DNA from: Candidatus Faecicola pullistercoris
Lineage (GTDB): Bacteria; Bacillota; Clostridia; Christensenellales; CAG-917
Assembly (NCBI GenBank): GCA_018714105.1
Contig: DVNW01000002.1
Span: forward strand, 1-58,648
Length of the DNA stretch: 58,648 bases
Reading direction: 5' to 3'
This document shows, one piece after another, positions 1 to 9,052 of this stretch. Numbering within the stretch: the stretch's first letter is position 1; every line of letters begins with the position of its first letter. The notes beneath the pieces are model-generated. The model did no database searches. It was not told the DNA's origin and saw only the letters and a program-made list of their open reading frames with translations. The position numbers were made by a program, and so were the translations under genes.

Positions 1-696
1 ATGTTTTGGGTAAAGCTGCTAAAACGCAATTATACGCGCAGCGTAACTTCGCTGTACCGAGTTATGCGCCGCTTGGGATATTTTAATAAAGCTGCCAAGA
101 AGAAGCCTGAATACGTTCCCAAGCCATATGAACAAATGAGTTATCCCGGGGAACGTGTGCAAATAGATTGCAAATACGTTCCGCCCAAATGCACGGTGGG
201 AATGGCAGAAGAGAGAAGGCTATTCCAATTCACGGCAATAGACGAGTTTTCGAGACAACGCTATTTGGAAGCGTTTTCGGAGAACAGCAGCCACTCTGCC
301 GCAATATTTCTGCAACATGCAATTGAGTACTTTAAGTTCCCGATTAAATGTGTGCAGACGGACAATGGGCAGGAGTTTACAAAATATTTTGAACATGACA
401 AGCGAAGAGAGACGGATCCGACACTGTTTCAAAAAGTACTTTGCATAAACGGAATAGTACACAAGCAGATCCGCGCATACACGCCGAGGCACAACGGCAA
501 AGTGGAAAGAAGCCACCGCAAAGACAATGAGCGTTTCTACTCCAAACACAGCTTCTACAGCCTCGCCGATCTACAAGAACAATTAAAGCGATACAATAGA
601 GAGTACAACCACACTCCTATGCGCCCACTCGGCTGGAAGTCGCCTAACCAATACCTTGCCGATTATTTTAACAACAAAAGTGTAACAGATGTTTGA
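1..696 (+). mobile_element. IS transposase, DDE integrase core (5' part probably cut by window edge)
   Basis: Encodes 231 residues of a retroviral-integrase-like (rve) DDE transposase of the IS481/IS3-like group, which cuts and joins IS ends. A basic helix-turn-helix-like segment comes first (about residues 8-26). The catalytic core follows, with Asp56 (QIDCKYV), Asp121 (TDNGQEF) and Glu169 (GKVERSHRKDNERFY). The C-terminus has the usual YNxxYNHTPMRPLGWKSPNQYL tail. The reading frame is open from base 1, so the true start and the left inverted repeat may lie outside the window. The right IS end should lie between 697 and about 735, but without the left end it cannot be placed. Being an IS at the very edge, it probably marks an assembly break. 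The exact IS family is uncertain. Confidence 0.8.
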
Positions 697-736
697 CAAA
701 CCAACAATATAAAAAGAAAGTAACCTGTAAAAACTG

Positions 737-766
737 TTGAAAAAAGGTGCGGCCGTGTGTTATAAT
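737..766 (+). promoter_or_regulatory. Sigma-A-type promoter for rarA
   Basis: TTGAAA at 737-742 and TATAAT at 761-766 are separated by 18 bp and lie 24 bp before the rarA start. The predicted transcription start is near 773. The elements sit downstream of the transposase stop and probably belong to the chromosome rather than the IS. Confidence 0.65.
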
Positions 767-790
767 TTCTAAAAAAGAAAACGGTGAAAA

Positions 791-2104
791 ATGGATTTAT
801 TCGAATACACTGCCGCATCGGAGGGTAATAAGACAGCTCCGCTCGCCGAGCGTATGAGGGCGCGCACGCTTGACGAGTTCATAGGTCAGAAACACCTTGT
901 AGGACAAGGCAGTCTGCTAAGGCGCGCCATATCCGCCGACCGCCTGGGAAGCTGTATATTTTACGGGCCTCCGGGCACGGGAAAAACCACGCTGGCTAAT
1001 ATTATCGCCAACAATACCGACAGCCACTTCGAGCAGCTGAACGCCGTTTCAAGCGGAGTGGCCGACGCCAAAAGGGTGATAGACGAAGCCAGGGACAGAC
1101 TCAACATGTACGGCAAGCGCACTTATCTGTTGCTGGACGAGTGCCACAGATGGAACAAGGCGCAGTCCGACAGCGTGCTTGCGGCGATAGAAAAGGGTTA
1201 CATAATTTTTGTGGGTTCCACCACCGAAAATCCCTACGTTACCATGACAAAGGCAATAGTGTCGAGATGTCGGGTGTTCGAATTCAGACGTCTGTCGGAA
1301 GAGGACGTCGTTTTCGGCATGAAACGCGCCGTTGCCGACAAGGAAAGAGGCCTCGGAAAGTACAATACGGAAATAGAGGAAGAGGCATATCTGCATATCG
1401 CCCGTACCACGGGCGGCGACATGAGGTCTGCGCTTAACGCGATAGAACTGGGCGTGCTTACCACGCTTCCCGATAAGGACAACGTAATAAGAATAACGCG
1501 TGAAGTTGCCGCCGAAACGGTACAGCAACGCGTGCTTTCGGTTGACGAAAGCATGTATTACGACATGATTTCGGCGTTTTGCAAAAGCCTGCGCGGCAGC
1601 GACAGCAACGCCGCTCTGTACTGGTCCGAAAGGCTTATCAAGGCGGGGTGCGATCCTATGCTTATAGCCCGCAGGCTTATGGTACACAGCGCCGAGGACG
1701 TCGGTATGGCCGATCCCATGGCGCTTGTCGTGGCCGCGTCTGCGGTCACCGCTTATGAAAAACTCGGCCTTCCCGAAGGGAAAATTCCGCTTTCCGAAGC
1801 CATAATTTACGTTTGCGAAGCGCCGAAATCCAACAGTGTGGTAACGGCTATGTACGGGGCGTCCGCGGCGGTTGACGAAATATCTGTAGAGGACGTGCCT
1901 TTCCACCTCAGGGACGTCAATTACAAAACGGAAAAAATTACGGGTTACAAATATCCGCACGATTACGGCGGCTATGTCGAACAGCAGTATCTGCCCGATT
2001 CGGTAAAGGACAAAGTCTTTTACAGACCTTCGGGGCACGGGTTCGAGGCCGAAGTGGCCGAACGGGCGGAAAACAGGCGCGCTTTGGCCCGCAAGGAGAA
2101 ATAA
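791..2104 (+). CDS. rarA: Replication-associated recombination protein A (RarA/MgsA AAA+ ATPase)
   Basis: A 437-residue AAA+ ATPase of the RarA/MgsA/WRNIP1 family. The family acts at stalled replication forks, working with SSB and the replisome. Walker A is GPPGTGKT at residues 59-66, Walker B with LLLDECHR at 113-120, and a sensor-1 stretch VGSTTENPY is near 141-149. The C-terminal half matches the family's tetramerisation region (GMADP, NYKTEKITGYKYPHDY). Length is normal for the family. The ATG at 791 has only a weak Shine-Dalgarno sequence but fits the promoter at 737-766. The ABC transporter gene follows one base after its stop, so the genes may be cotranscribed, although no functional link is evident. 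Confidence 0.95.
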   Translation: MDLFEYTAASEGNKTAPLAERMRARTLDEFIGQKHLVGQGSLLRRAISADRLGSCIFYGPPGTGKTTLANIIANNTDSHFEQLNAVSSGVADAKRVIDEARDRLNMYGKRTYLLLDECHRWNKAQSDSVLAAIEKGYIIFVGSTTENPYVTMTKAIVSRCRVFEFRRLSEEDVVFGMKRAVADKERGLGKYNTEIEEEAYLHIARTTGGDMRSALNAIELGVLTTLPDKDNVIRITREVAAETVQQRVLSVDESMYYDMISAFCKSLRGSDSNAALYWSERLIKAGCDPMLIARRLMVHSAEDVGMADPMALVVAASAVTAYEKLGLPEGKIPLSEAIIYVCEAPKSNSVVTAMYGASAAVDEISVEDVPFHLRDVNYKTEKITGYKYPHDYGGYVEQQYLPDSVKDKVFYRPSGHGFEAEVAERAENRRALARKEK

Positions 2105-2105
2105 A

Positions 2106-2849
2106 GTGCTTAAAATAGAGGGGCTTACTAAATGCTACGGCGGCAAAATCAAGGCGGTGGACAATCTTTCCCTGCACGTAAAAAAGGGGGAGATTTTCGG
2201 TTTTATAGGTCCTAACGGCGCGGGGAAAAGCACTACCATAAAGTGTCTTACCGGCGTGCTGAATTTCGACGCGGGCAAAATAACCGTGGACGGATACGAT
2301 CTGAAAAGGCAGGCGGTGGAAGCCAAAAGAAAAACAGGTTACGTTTCCGACAGTCACATTATATACGATAAACTGACGGGGCTTGAATTCGTCGAGTTCA
2401 TGTGCAATATTTACGGCGCACCGGAAAATAAGACCGAACTGATCCGCAGATATGCCGACGCGTTCGGCATGTCCGACGTTCTGGGCAAGCCCATACAGAG
2501 CTATTCTCACGGAATGAAACAGAAAATCAGCGTCATAGGGGCGATAATCCATCAGCCTTCTTTGCTTGTGCTGGACGAACCGCTGACCGGGCTCGACCCT
2601 CAGTCGGCATATCAGCTTAAAGAAATAATGAAGGAGCACTGCGCAAAGGGCAATACGGTATTTTTCAGCAGTCACGTTCTCGACGTCGTGGAGAAAGTGT
2701 GCGACAGAATAGGCATAATCGACAAAGGGCGGCTTATAGCCTGCGGCGCGGTGGACGAACTTCGCAATAATGCGGACAGCTCTCTTGAAAGTTTCTTTCT
2801 GAAAATAACGTCGGAAAGCGGAACGGAGGGACGGCGTACCGATGCGTGA
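2106..2849 (+). CDS. ABC transporter ATP-binding protein
   Basis: A 247-residue ABC ATPase that should energise the membrane protein encoded just downstream. Walker A is GPNGAGKST at residues 35-43, the signature is the divergent YSHGMKQK (about 133-140) rather than LSGGQ, Walker B is LLVLDEP at 153-159, and an H-loop SSH follows. This pattern is common in ABC-2 type exporters and ABC-type regulators of membrane permeases. The start is a GTG one base after the rarA stop, supported by AAGGAG inside the end of rarA. The stop overlaps the next gene by 8 bp, indicating translational coupling. The substrate cannot be told from sequence. Confidence 0.9.
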   Translation: MLKIEGLTKCYGGKIKAVDNLSLHVKKGEIFGFIGPNGAGKSTTIKCLTGVLNFDAGKITVDGYDLKRQAVEAKRKTGYVSDSHIIYDKLTGLEFVEFMCNIYGAPENKTELIRRYADAFGMSDVLGKPIQSYSHGMKQKISVIGAIIHQPSLLVLDEPLTGLDPQSAYQLKEIMKEHCAKGNTVFFSSHVLDVVEKVCDRIGIIDKGRLIACGAVDELRNNADSSLESFFLKITSESGTEGRRTDA

Positions 2850-4512
2850 GTTCGGCGAACTTGTCAAACTTCTGTTCAGGAACACTTACCGCCGTAACGC
2901 GGGCAGCAAGAGGGACAGAAAATCCGCTTTGATAGTGGGGCTTATCGTGGCCGCTATACTTATACCCGTGCTTGCGGGTACGTCGGTAATGATAACTTAT
3001 CTGTCAAAACTCTTTACCGAAGCAGGTAAAAGTTACGAGGTTTTATCCTTACTGCTGAGCGTTTCGCAGATGTTTATTATAGTTTTCGGAGTGCAGTCGG
3101 TGGTTTCGTATATGTACCTGTCGGCAGACAACGAATTCTTACAGCAGCTTCCCGTAAAGCCGGACGTGATATTCGTCGCAAAAATGGTGTTTGTTTATCT
3201 AAACGAACTGATAATGACGGTAATCATGGTGGTGCCTTTTTCGGCGGCCTTCGTCGCGGGCGTGAAATTCGGGGGAGGAAGTCTGCCCGCGATATTTTAC
3301 ATAGGCATGCCTTTCGCGATACTGCTTTCTCCTACGATACCGCTTATAGTGGTTACGGTATTGTCCTTCCTGCTGGCGAAAATACTGAAATATCTGCGCG
3401 GACGCCAGACGCTTACGCTTGCGGTGTGTCTTGCGCTGATGCTGGCCTTTCTGGCCTGCTATATGTCGGTGATGCCCGATATTAACGGCGTTCTGGAAAA
3501 AGAGGGCGACGAATTTATGTCGGCATACATGGGCGTCGTGGAAAAAATCTCGTCGGTATTTTTCTATAACAAACTGCTTGCCAAGGCGCTCACGGGCGCA
3601 GGCTTTTTCTCAAACGCGGGACTTTATCTGCTGATTCTCGCGGGGGCCGCGGGGCTGATGATCCGGCTTAGTTACGTACTTTATAACAAGGCCGTTTCCG
3701 AGCAGATGGAAAGGGTAACCGTAAGGCTTGCAAAAGAAAGACCTCTCAGGGATATGAGCGTGAAAAAGAGCCTTCTTCTGCGCGAGACGAAACTTCTTAT
3801 GGGCGACCTCGCTTTCGCGCTCAACACGGTAATGAGCGTGCTTATGCCGCCCTTTATGCTTATGATAACTTCGGCGATGGGCGGCGATTTTACCGTCATA
3901 GCGTCCGAACAGGACCTGACGCTTTCGCCTGCGGGCGTAAGGCTTGTTTCGTCGGGTATGGTAACCGTTTTCGGCATGCTGATGCTCTGCGGCATGGACT
4001 ATGCCGCCACCGTGGCGGTTACAAGAGAGGGCAAAACTTTTTACATTAACAAATATCTGCCCGTAACGGCAAAGCAGATTATAGACGCAAAATACACGCT
4101 TGCCAATATATTTACGGCGTTCGGGGCGGTGCTTGTAAGCGTATTCGGACTGTTTTTCAATAAAACGGGCGCGCTTAACGCGCTTCTGACGGCTGTAACC
4201 CTGTTTATATTCGGTACGGGTTTCAATTCGCTGGGCATATACCGCGACCTCAAAAAACCGAACCTGGGGTGGAACAACGCCAACGAGGCCATAAAAAAGA
4301 ATTTTTATCCGCTGATTCCCATGTTCTACTGTATAGCGATAGCAGCGGGAATGATTATGATTTTAAGCGTAAGCCTTACTTATTTCGACTCGGTTTGGGC
4401 TTACGTCGCGCTGTGGGGGGCGTCCGTAGCGGGTGGGACGGTGTTTTCGTTAGTAAACCGCAACAGGCTGTATACGCGCGGAATAAGACTTTTGGAAAAT
4501 CTGGAGGTATAA
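2842..4512 (+). CDS. ABC exporter permease, large multi-spanning membrane protein
   Basis: A 556-residue integral membrane protein with roughly ten to twelve hydrophobic segments. They fall in two clusters (about residues 30-230 and 330-540) separated by a charged stretch containing RVTVRLAKERPLRDMSVKK, which looks like a cytosolic loop. The gene overlaps the upstream ABC ATPase by 8 bp, so this is very likely the membrane half of the same exporter. It resembles large clostridial ABC-2 type permeases. No substrate-specific motif was recognised; candidates are peptides, lipids or drugs. Confidence 0.8.
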   Translation: MREFGELVKLLFRNTYRRNAGSKRDRKSALIVGLIVAAILIPVLAGTSVMITYLSKLFTEAGKSYEVLSLLLSVSQMFIIVFGVQSVVSYMYLSADNEFLQQLPVKPDVIFVAKMVFVYLNELIMTVIMVVPFSAAFVAGVKFGGGSLPAIFYIGMPFAILLSPTIPLIVVTVLSFLLAKILKYLRGRQTLTLAVCLALMLAFLACYMSVMPDINGVLEKEGDEFMSAYMGVVEKISSVFFYNKLLAKALTGAGFFSNAGLYLLILAGAAGLMIRLSYVLYNKAVSEQMERVTVRLAKERPLRDMSVKKSLLLRETKLLMGDLAFALNTVMSVLMPPFMLMITSAMGGDFTVIASEQDLTLSPAGVRLVSSGMVTVFGMLMLCGMDYAATVAVTREGKTFYINKYLPVTAKQIIDAKYTLANIFTAFGAVLVSVFGLFFNKTGALNALLTAVTLFIFGTGFNSLGIYRDLKKPNLGWNNANEAIKKNFYPLIPMFYCIAIAAGMIMILSVSLTYFDSVWAYVALWGASVAGGTVFSLVNRNRLYTRGIRLLENLEV

Positions 4513-4580
4513 AGGGTTTTTCGTATATAGGTTGAAAAATATTGTCAAAAGTATTATGAAAAACCGCTTAAAAGAGAAGT

Positions 4581-4997
4581 ATGAAAAAAATAGGACTTGA
4601 CGTAGGGGACAAACGGATAGGCATAGCGGTAAGCGATATGCTGTGCATGATAGCTTCGGCAAGGGAGAGTTACGTAAGAAAGGACGAAGATACCGACCTT
4701 AAATATTTTGCCGAGCTTGCAAAAGCAGAGGGAGCGGACGCTTTCGTGTTGGGACTGCCCAAAAACATGGACGGCACCGAAGGGCCGCGCGCCGTGCTTA
4801 CCAGGGAATTCGGCGACAAACTTCAAAGCGCGAGCGGGATAAAAGTGATATATCAGGACGAACGGCTTTCCACCGTCGCCGCAGAGCGCATGCTTATTTC
4901 GGCAGACGTCAGACGGGACAAGCGCAAAAAGGTTATCGATAAAGTCGCCGCCGCCATAATACTGCAAAATTTTCTGGACGGTCCGCTCAACAGATAG
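4581..4997 (+). CDS. ruvX: RuvX/YqgF Holliday-junction-resolvase-fold nuclease
   Basis: A 138-residue YqgF/RuvX family protein with the RNase H-like fold. Family members have been implicated in 16S rRNA 5'-end maturation and in Holliday junction resolution. The N-terminal GLDVGDKRIGIAVSD motif carries the first catalytic Asp (Asp7). The central VLGLPKNMDGTEGPRA, YQDERLSTVAAE and late DKVAAAIILQNFL motifs match the family. Length is normal. The ATG at 4581 follows an AAGAGAAG ribosome binding site. In many Firmicutes this gene precedes a DUF1292 gene (yrzB), as here. Confidence 0.93.
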   Translation: MKKIGLDVGDKRIGIAVSDMLCMIASARESYVRKDEDTDLKYFAELAKAEGADAFVLGLPKNMDGTEGPRAVLTREFGDKLQSASGIKVIYQDERLSTVAAERMLISADVRRDKRKKVIDKVAAAIILQNFLDGPLNR

Positions 4998-5017
4998 GCA
5001 AATTTCCCGATTTTCGT

Positions 5018-5046
5018 TTGCCTTAATCGTTTTTTTGTTTTATAAT
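5018..5046 (+). promoter_or_regulatory. Sigma-A-type promoter for the DUF1292 gene
   Basis: TTGCCT at 5018-5023 and TATAAT at 5041-5046 are 17 bp apart, 38 bp before the ATG at 5085. The predicted start of transcription is near 5053. Confidence 0.7.
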
Positions 5047-5084
5047 GTAAAAGCGACGGTTTGTCGGAAGGAGATTTTATTATT

Positions 5085-5396
5085 ATGGCTGACGTTTTTG
5101 ACGATTTACTTGAAATGGAAGACGACGATATCATAACCCTCTTTAACGAGGATACTCAGCAGGAAGAGGATTTTTATCACGTTGCCACTATCGATTATAA
5201 GGGCGAGTGGTACGTTTTTCTCAATCCCGTGGTTCCTACCGAGGATATAGGCGAGGACGACGTCATCATTTACCGTCTCGATATCGACGAGGAGGGCAAC
5301 GACGTATTCGCGCCCGTGGAAAGCGACGAGGTTTTGAACGCGGTTTACGCCGAGTATGAAAAAGAAGTCGAGAAAATGAACGAAGAAGCAAACTGA
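5085..5396 (+). CDS. DUF1292 (YrzB-like) acidic protein
   Basis: About 103 residues, highly acidic, of the DUF1292 family often found next to ruvX in Firmicutes. The molecular role is unknown. A beta-rich core reads DIITLFNEDTQQEEDFYHVATIDYKGEWYVFLNPV. The C-terminus is a charged helix. An in-frame TTG at 5061 would give a longer protein, but AAGGAG at 5068-5073 lies inside that extension and serves the ATG at 5085, so the shorter start is preferred. It has its own promoter (5018-5046) and terminator (5402-5423), so it is probably a single-gene unit. Confidence 0.85.
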   Translation: MADVFDDLLEMEDDDIITLFNEDTQQEEDFYHVATIDYKGEWYVFLNPVVPTEDIGEDDVIIYRLDIDEEGNDVFAPVESDEVLNAVYAEYEKEVEKMNEEAN

Positions 5397-5401
5397 AAGA
5401 G

Positions 5402-5423
5402 GCGGCCGTCGGGCCGCTTTTTT
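5402..5423 (+). terminator. Intrinsic terminator after the DUF1292 gene
   Basis: A perfect 6-bp GC stem (GCGGCC 5402-5407 with GGCCGC 5412-5417, GTCG loop) is followed by six T. Confidence 0.85.
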
Positions 5424-5477
5424 ATTAATATTTATTTAAAATATTTTATTTAACCGCATTTTTACCCTTATTTTTAT

Positions 5478-5506
5478 TTGCCTGACTTTTCTTTTTGTGA
5501 TATAAT
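5478..5506 (+). promoter_or_regulatory. Sigma-A-type promoter for rpsB
   Basis: TTGCCT at 5478-5483 and TATAAT at 5501-5506 with a 17-bp spacer. Transcription should start near 5513 and give an rpsB leader of about 95 nt. Confidence 0.75.
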
Positions 5507-5521
5507 ACCAAAAGAATTCCG

Positions 5522-5572
5522 CACCGTCGGTTTAAAACGTGCCCGTTGCCCTTCGGGTCGGTACGTTTGGTG
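5522..5572 (+). promoter_or_regulatory. Structured leader RNA upstream of rpsB (candidate S2 autoregulatory element)
   Basis: The leader folds into nested helices. CACC (5522-5525) pairs with GGTG (5569-5572). A 9-bp helix joins AAACGTGCC (5535-5543) to GGTACGTTT (5560-5568). A terminal hairpin CCC-TTC-GGG lies inside (about 5549-5557). The fold sits between the promoter and the ribosome binding site of rpsB, where ribosomal protein leaders act in other bacteria. Binding of S2 is inferred from position only. Confidence 0.45.
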
Positions 5573-5607
5573 GCCGCGGGAGGAGAAAAAACAAGGAGGC
5601 TGTTTAA

Positions 5608-6423
5608 ATGGCAGTAACATCAATGAAAGCCCTGCTCGAAGCAGGCGTACACTTCGGCCATCAGACTAAAAGATGGAACCCCAAAATGAGCAAATATATC
5701 TACGCCGCAAGAAACGATATTCACATCATCGACTTGCAGATTTCCGTGGATATGGTCGAAAAGGCCTACGCTTTCGTAAGAGAGCAGGTCAAAGCAGGTA
5801 AGGAAGTTCTGTTCGTAGGAACAAAGAAACAGGCCCAGGAAGCTATTCAGCAGGAAGCCGAAAGATGCGGTATGTACTACATCAACCAGAGATGGCTTGG
5901 CGGTACGCTTACCAACTTCAAAACCATCCGCACCAGAATCGACCGTCTTAACAAAATCAATCAGATGGAAATGATAGGCGAGTTCGAGCTTCTGCCCAAA
6001 AAGGAAGTTATCAAACTCAAAGCCGAAAGAGATCAGCTTGAAAAGAACCTCGGCGGTATCAAAAACATGCGTTCCGTTCCCGGCGTAATGTTCGTGGTTG
6101 ACCTTAAAAAGGAAGAAATTGCCATCAAAGAAGCCAGAAACCTCAATATCCCCATCGTAGCCGTAGTCGATACCAACTGCGACCCCGACCTTGTGGATTA
6201 CGTTATCCCCGGCAACGACGACGCTATCCGCGCCATCAAGCTGTTCGCTTCCATAATAGCCGACGCGGTTATCGAAGCGAAAGAGGGCGAAGAAGTTAAA
6301 ATAGCCGCTCCCGAGCAGGCCGAGCAGGCAGAAGAAGCGGTTCAGGAAGAACCTGTTGCAGAAGAAATACCTCTTACCAGAGAAGAGGCTCTCGAAAAAG
6401 CTATCGCAGAAGCTAACGAATAA
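5608..6423 (+). CDS. rpsB: 30S ribosomal protein S2
   Basis: A 271-residue ribosomal protein uS2, which binds the 30S subunit at the back of the head near S1 or bS21. The family signatures are clear: the N-terminal [19 protein letters not shown] and the central [20 protein letters not shown], then [35 protein letters not shown]. The last ~40 residues are a Glu/Ala-rich tail ([20 protein letters not shown]) beyond the conserved core. AAGGAGG at 5593-5599 serves the ATG. tsf follows 18 bases later, the usual rpsB-tsf operon. Confidence 0.98.
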   Translation: MAVTSMKALLEAGVHFGHQTKRWNPKMSKYIYAARNDIHIIDLQISVDMVEKAYAFVREQVKAGKEVLFVGTKKQAQEAIQQEAERCGMYYINQRWLGGTLTNFKTIRTRIDRLNKINQMEMIGEFELLPKKEVIKLKAERDQLEKNLGGIKNMRSVPGVMFVVDLKKEEIAIKEARNLNIPIVAVVDTNCDPDLVDYVIPGNDDAIRAIKLFASIIADAVIEAKEGEEVKIAAPEQAEQAEEAVQEEPVAEEIPLTREEALEKAIAEANE

Positions 6424-6441
6424 GAATAAGGAGACGGAAAC

Positions 6442-7314
6442 ATGTTTACAAGTAAAGACGTTATGACTCTCCGCCAACAGACCGGCGCGGGTATGATGGA
6501 TTGCAAAAAGGCTCTTATCGAAACTGACGGCGATATGGAAAAAGCCGTTGACTATCTCCGTGAAAAGGGCGTAGCCACCGCGGCGAAAAAAGCTTCGAGA
6601 ATTGCCTCCGAGGGTATAGTTTACGCCGAAATCAAAAACGGTAACGGCGTTATGATAGAAGTTAACTGCGAATCCGACTTCGTTGCCAGAGGCGACGCTT
6701 TTAAGGATTTCGTTAAGGAAGTAGCCGACTATATCGCCGAAAACGACGTTACGTCGCTCGAAGACGTGGTTGCCGCCAAGGGCGCTGCTCTTACCGCAGC
6801 CATCGCCAAAATAGGCGAGAAAATCGATATCCGCCGTTACGTTAAAATATCCGCCAAGGACAGCGCGGTAGACAGCTATATCCACATGGGCGGCAAAATA
6901 GGCGTTCTCGTAGAAGCCAGCGCAGGCGCTTCCGCCGACGTTATTCACGACGTGGCTTTGCAGATTGCCGCGGCAAGACCTTCCTATATCCGCACCGACG
7001 AGGTTTCCAAAGCCGAAGTGGACAAGGAAATGGAAATACTGAAGGCTCAGGCTCTTAACGAGGAAAACCCCAAACCCCTTCCCATCATCGAAAAAATGGT
7101 TCAGGGCCGCATTAAGAAGTATTACAAGGAAGTTTGCCTGTTGGAACAGGATTTCGTTAAGGACAGCTCGATTACCGTTTCCAAGTATCTTAAAGACAAC
7201 GGCGACGTGAAAATTCTTAAATTCGTTCGTTACGAAATGGGCGAAGGCCTTGAAAAGAAAGCCGACACCTTCGTGGACGAAATCATGGAATCGGTTTCCA
7301 AGGTTCAGAAATAA
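6442..7314 (+). CDS. tsf: Translation elongation factor Ts
   Basis: A 290-residue EF-Ts, the guanine nucleotide exchange factor that recycles EF-Tu-GDP. The N-terminal domain has VMTLRQQTGAGMMDCKKALIETDGDMEKAVDYLREKG. The core carries IEVNCESDFVAR and AARPSYIRTDEV, and the end includes LLEQDFVKDSSITVSKYL. Length is typical. A strong AAGGAGA ribosome binding site precedes the ATG. A hairpin resembling a terminator (7323-7351) follows and probably sets the ratio of rpsB-tsf to pyrH mRNA. Confidence 0.98.
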   Translation: MFTSKDVMTLRQQTGAGMMDCKKALIETDGDMEKAVDYLREKGVATAAKKASRIASEGIVYAEIKNGNGVMIEVNCESDFVARGDAFKDFVKEVADYIAENDVTSLEDVVAAKGAALTAAIAKIGEKIDIRRYVKISAKDSAVDSYIHMGGKIGVLVEASAGASADVIHDVALQIAAARPSYIRTDEVSKAEVDKEMEILKAQALNEENPKPLPIIEKMVQGRIKKYYKEVCLLEQDFVKDSSITVSKYLKDNGDVKILKFVRYEMGEGLEKKADTFVDEIMESVSKVQK

Positions 7315-7322
7315 GTATTTTG

Positions 7323-7351
7323 AAAGGGATGCGTTTAGCGTCCCTTTTTTT
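7323..7351 (+). terminator. Terminator/attenuator between tsf and pyrH
   Basis: AGGGATGC (7325-7332) pairs with GCGTCCCT (7338-7345), with one G-U pair, and a T run follows. No clear promoter was seen before pyrH, so partial read-through is likely. Confidence 0.8.
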
Positions 7352-7353
7352 AA

Positions 7354-8076
<723 letters not shown>

Positions 8077-8083
8077 TAAGTTT

Positions 8084-8110
8084 AAAAGGACGTTTCAACG
8101 TCCTTTTTTT
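8084..8110 (+). terminator. Intrinsic terminator after pyrH
   Basis: AAAAGGACGT (8084-8093) pairs with ACGTCCTTTT (8098-8107); the T run continues to about 8111. Confidence 0.88.
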
Positions 8111-8164
8111 TGTTCAGGCCGCGTCAAAACAAATCAATACCGTCCATTTTATTTAATTTAATCC

Positions 8165-8194
8165 TTGATTAATGTTTATACGTTATGGTATAAT
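8165..8194 (+). promoter_or_regulatory. Sigma-A-type promoter for frr
   Basis: TTGATT at 8165-8170, 18-bp spacer, TATAAT at 8189-8194. It lies about 40 bp before frr, after the pyrH terminator. Confidence 0.65.
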
Positions 8195-8232
8195 ATATTT
8201 ACTTAATAATTGTATTTTCGGAGGAATATTAT

Positions 8233-8808
8233 ATGGCTTACAGCGTCGAGGAAGTTCAGCTTGTTTTTGACGAACTCGAAGAAAAACATCAAAAAACCAT
8301 CGACAGTTATAAAACCGAACTGCAGTCCATACGCGCGGGGCGCGCCAATCCGCACATTCTCGATAAGATTTTAGTGGATTATTACGGCGTTGCAACCCCC
8401 ATTCAGAATATGGCCAACATCACCATTGCCGAAGCAAGAGTGCTTGTTATATCCGTTTGGGACAAGAGCGCGCTTAAAAACGTGGAAAAGGCGATACTTG
8501 CCGCAAACGTGGGTATTACCCCCAATAACGACGGCAACGTGATAAGACTTGTATTTCCCGAGGTCACCGAGGAAAGGAGAAAGATGCTCGTCAAGGACAT
8601 CAAAACGCAGGCCGAAAACAGCAAAGTGGCCCTTCGCAATCAGAGAAGGGACGCCAACGAACAGCTTAAAGTTTTCAAAAAGGACAGCGTCATCACCGAG
8701 GACGACCTTAAAATCTATCTCGACGACGTAGACAAGAAACTTGCCGCCGCTTCCGAGGAGATCGATAAACTAGCCAAGGCCAAAGAGCAGGAAGTAATGA
8801 GCGTTTAA
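8233..8808 (+). CDS. frr: Ribosome recycling factor
   Basis: A 191-residue ribosome recycling factor, which with EF-G splits post-termination ribosomes. Family markers are TELQSIRAGRANPHILDKILVDYYG, the central ITPNNDGNVIRLVFPEVTEERRKMLVKDIK, and the C-terminal coiled-coil helix with RNQRRDANEQLK. Length is slightly above the usual 185. A GGAGG ribosome binding site lies just before the ATG. The gene starts a new transcript leading into uppS and cdsA. Confidence 0.98.
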   Translation: MAYSVEEVQLVFDELEEKHQKTIDSYKTELQSIRAGRANPHILDKILVDYYGVATPIQNMANITIAEARVLVISVWDKSALKNVEKAILAANVGITPNNDGNVIRLVFPEVTEERRKMLVKDIKTQAENSKVALRNQRRDANEQLKVFKKDSVITEDDLKIYLDDVDKKLAAASEEIDKLAKAKEQEVMSV

Positions 8809-8820
8809 GCGGACTCGTTA

Positions 8821-9009
8821 GTGGAACTTATAGGTTTGAAAACGGCGGAGGCTTTGAGTATTTTAAAGGCCCGCAACGTAAATAATATAATCATTAAAAA
8901 ACTCTGCGGCAAATGCGCGGTAGAAGCGGACTCGGAAATTGTTGTCAAGGCCGAGGAAACCGCCGACGGATACATTTTGTATACCGCGGAATTTTTAACG
9001 GAAATCTGA
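8821..9009 (+). CDS. Small hypothetical protein between frr and uppS
   Basis: A 62-residue open frame starting at GTG, 12 bases after the frr stop. The composition is protein-like: ELIGLKTAEALSILKARN, one CGKC pair (about residues 29-32), then an alternating EIVVKAEETADGYILYTAEFL stretch that could form beta strands. There is no clear Shine-Dalgarno sequence, so translation could depend on coupling to frr. No family was recognised. The CxxC could bind metal or be redox-active, but this is only a suggestion. The codon choice (GCG, GAA, AAG) is like that of its neighbours, which supports it as a real gene. Confidence 0.5.
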   Translation: MELIGLKTAEALSILKARNVNNIIIKKLCGKCAVEADSEIVVKAEETADGYILYTAEFLTEI

Positions 9010-9052
9010 AAGGGTGGCGGGCTGAAAGGTTCGCCACATTTAAAGGTAGTCA

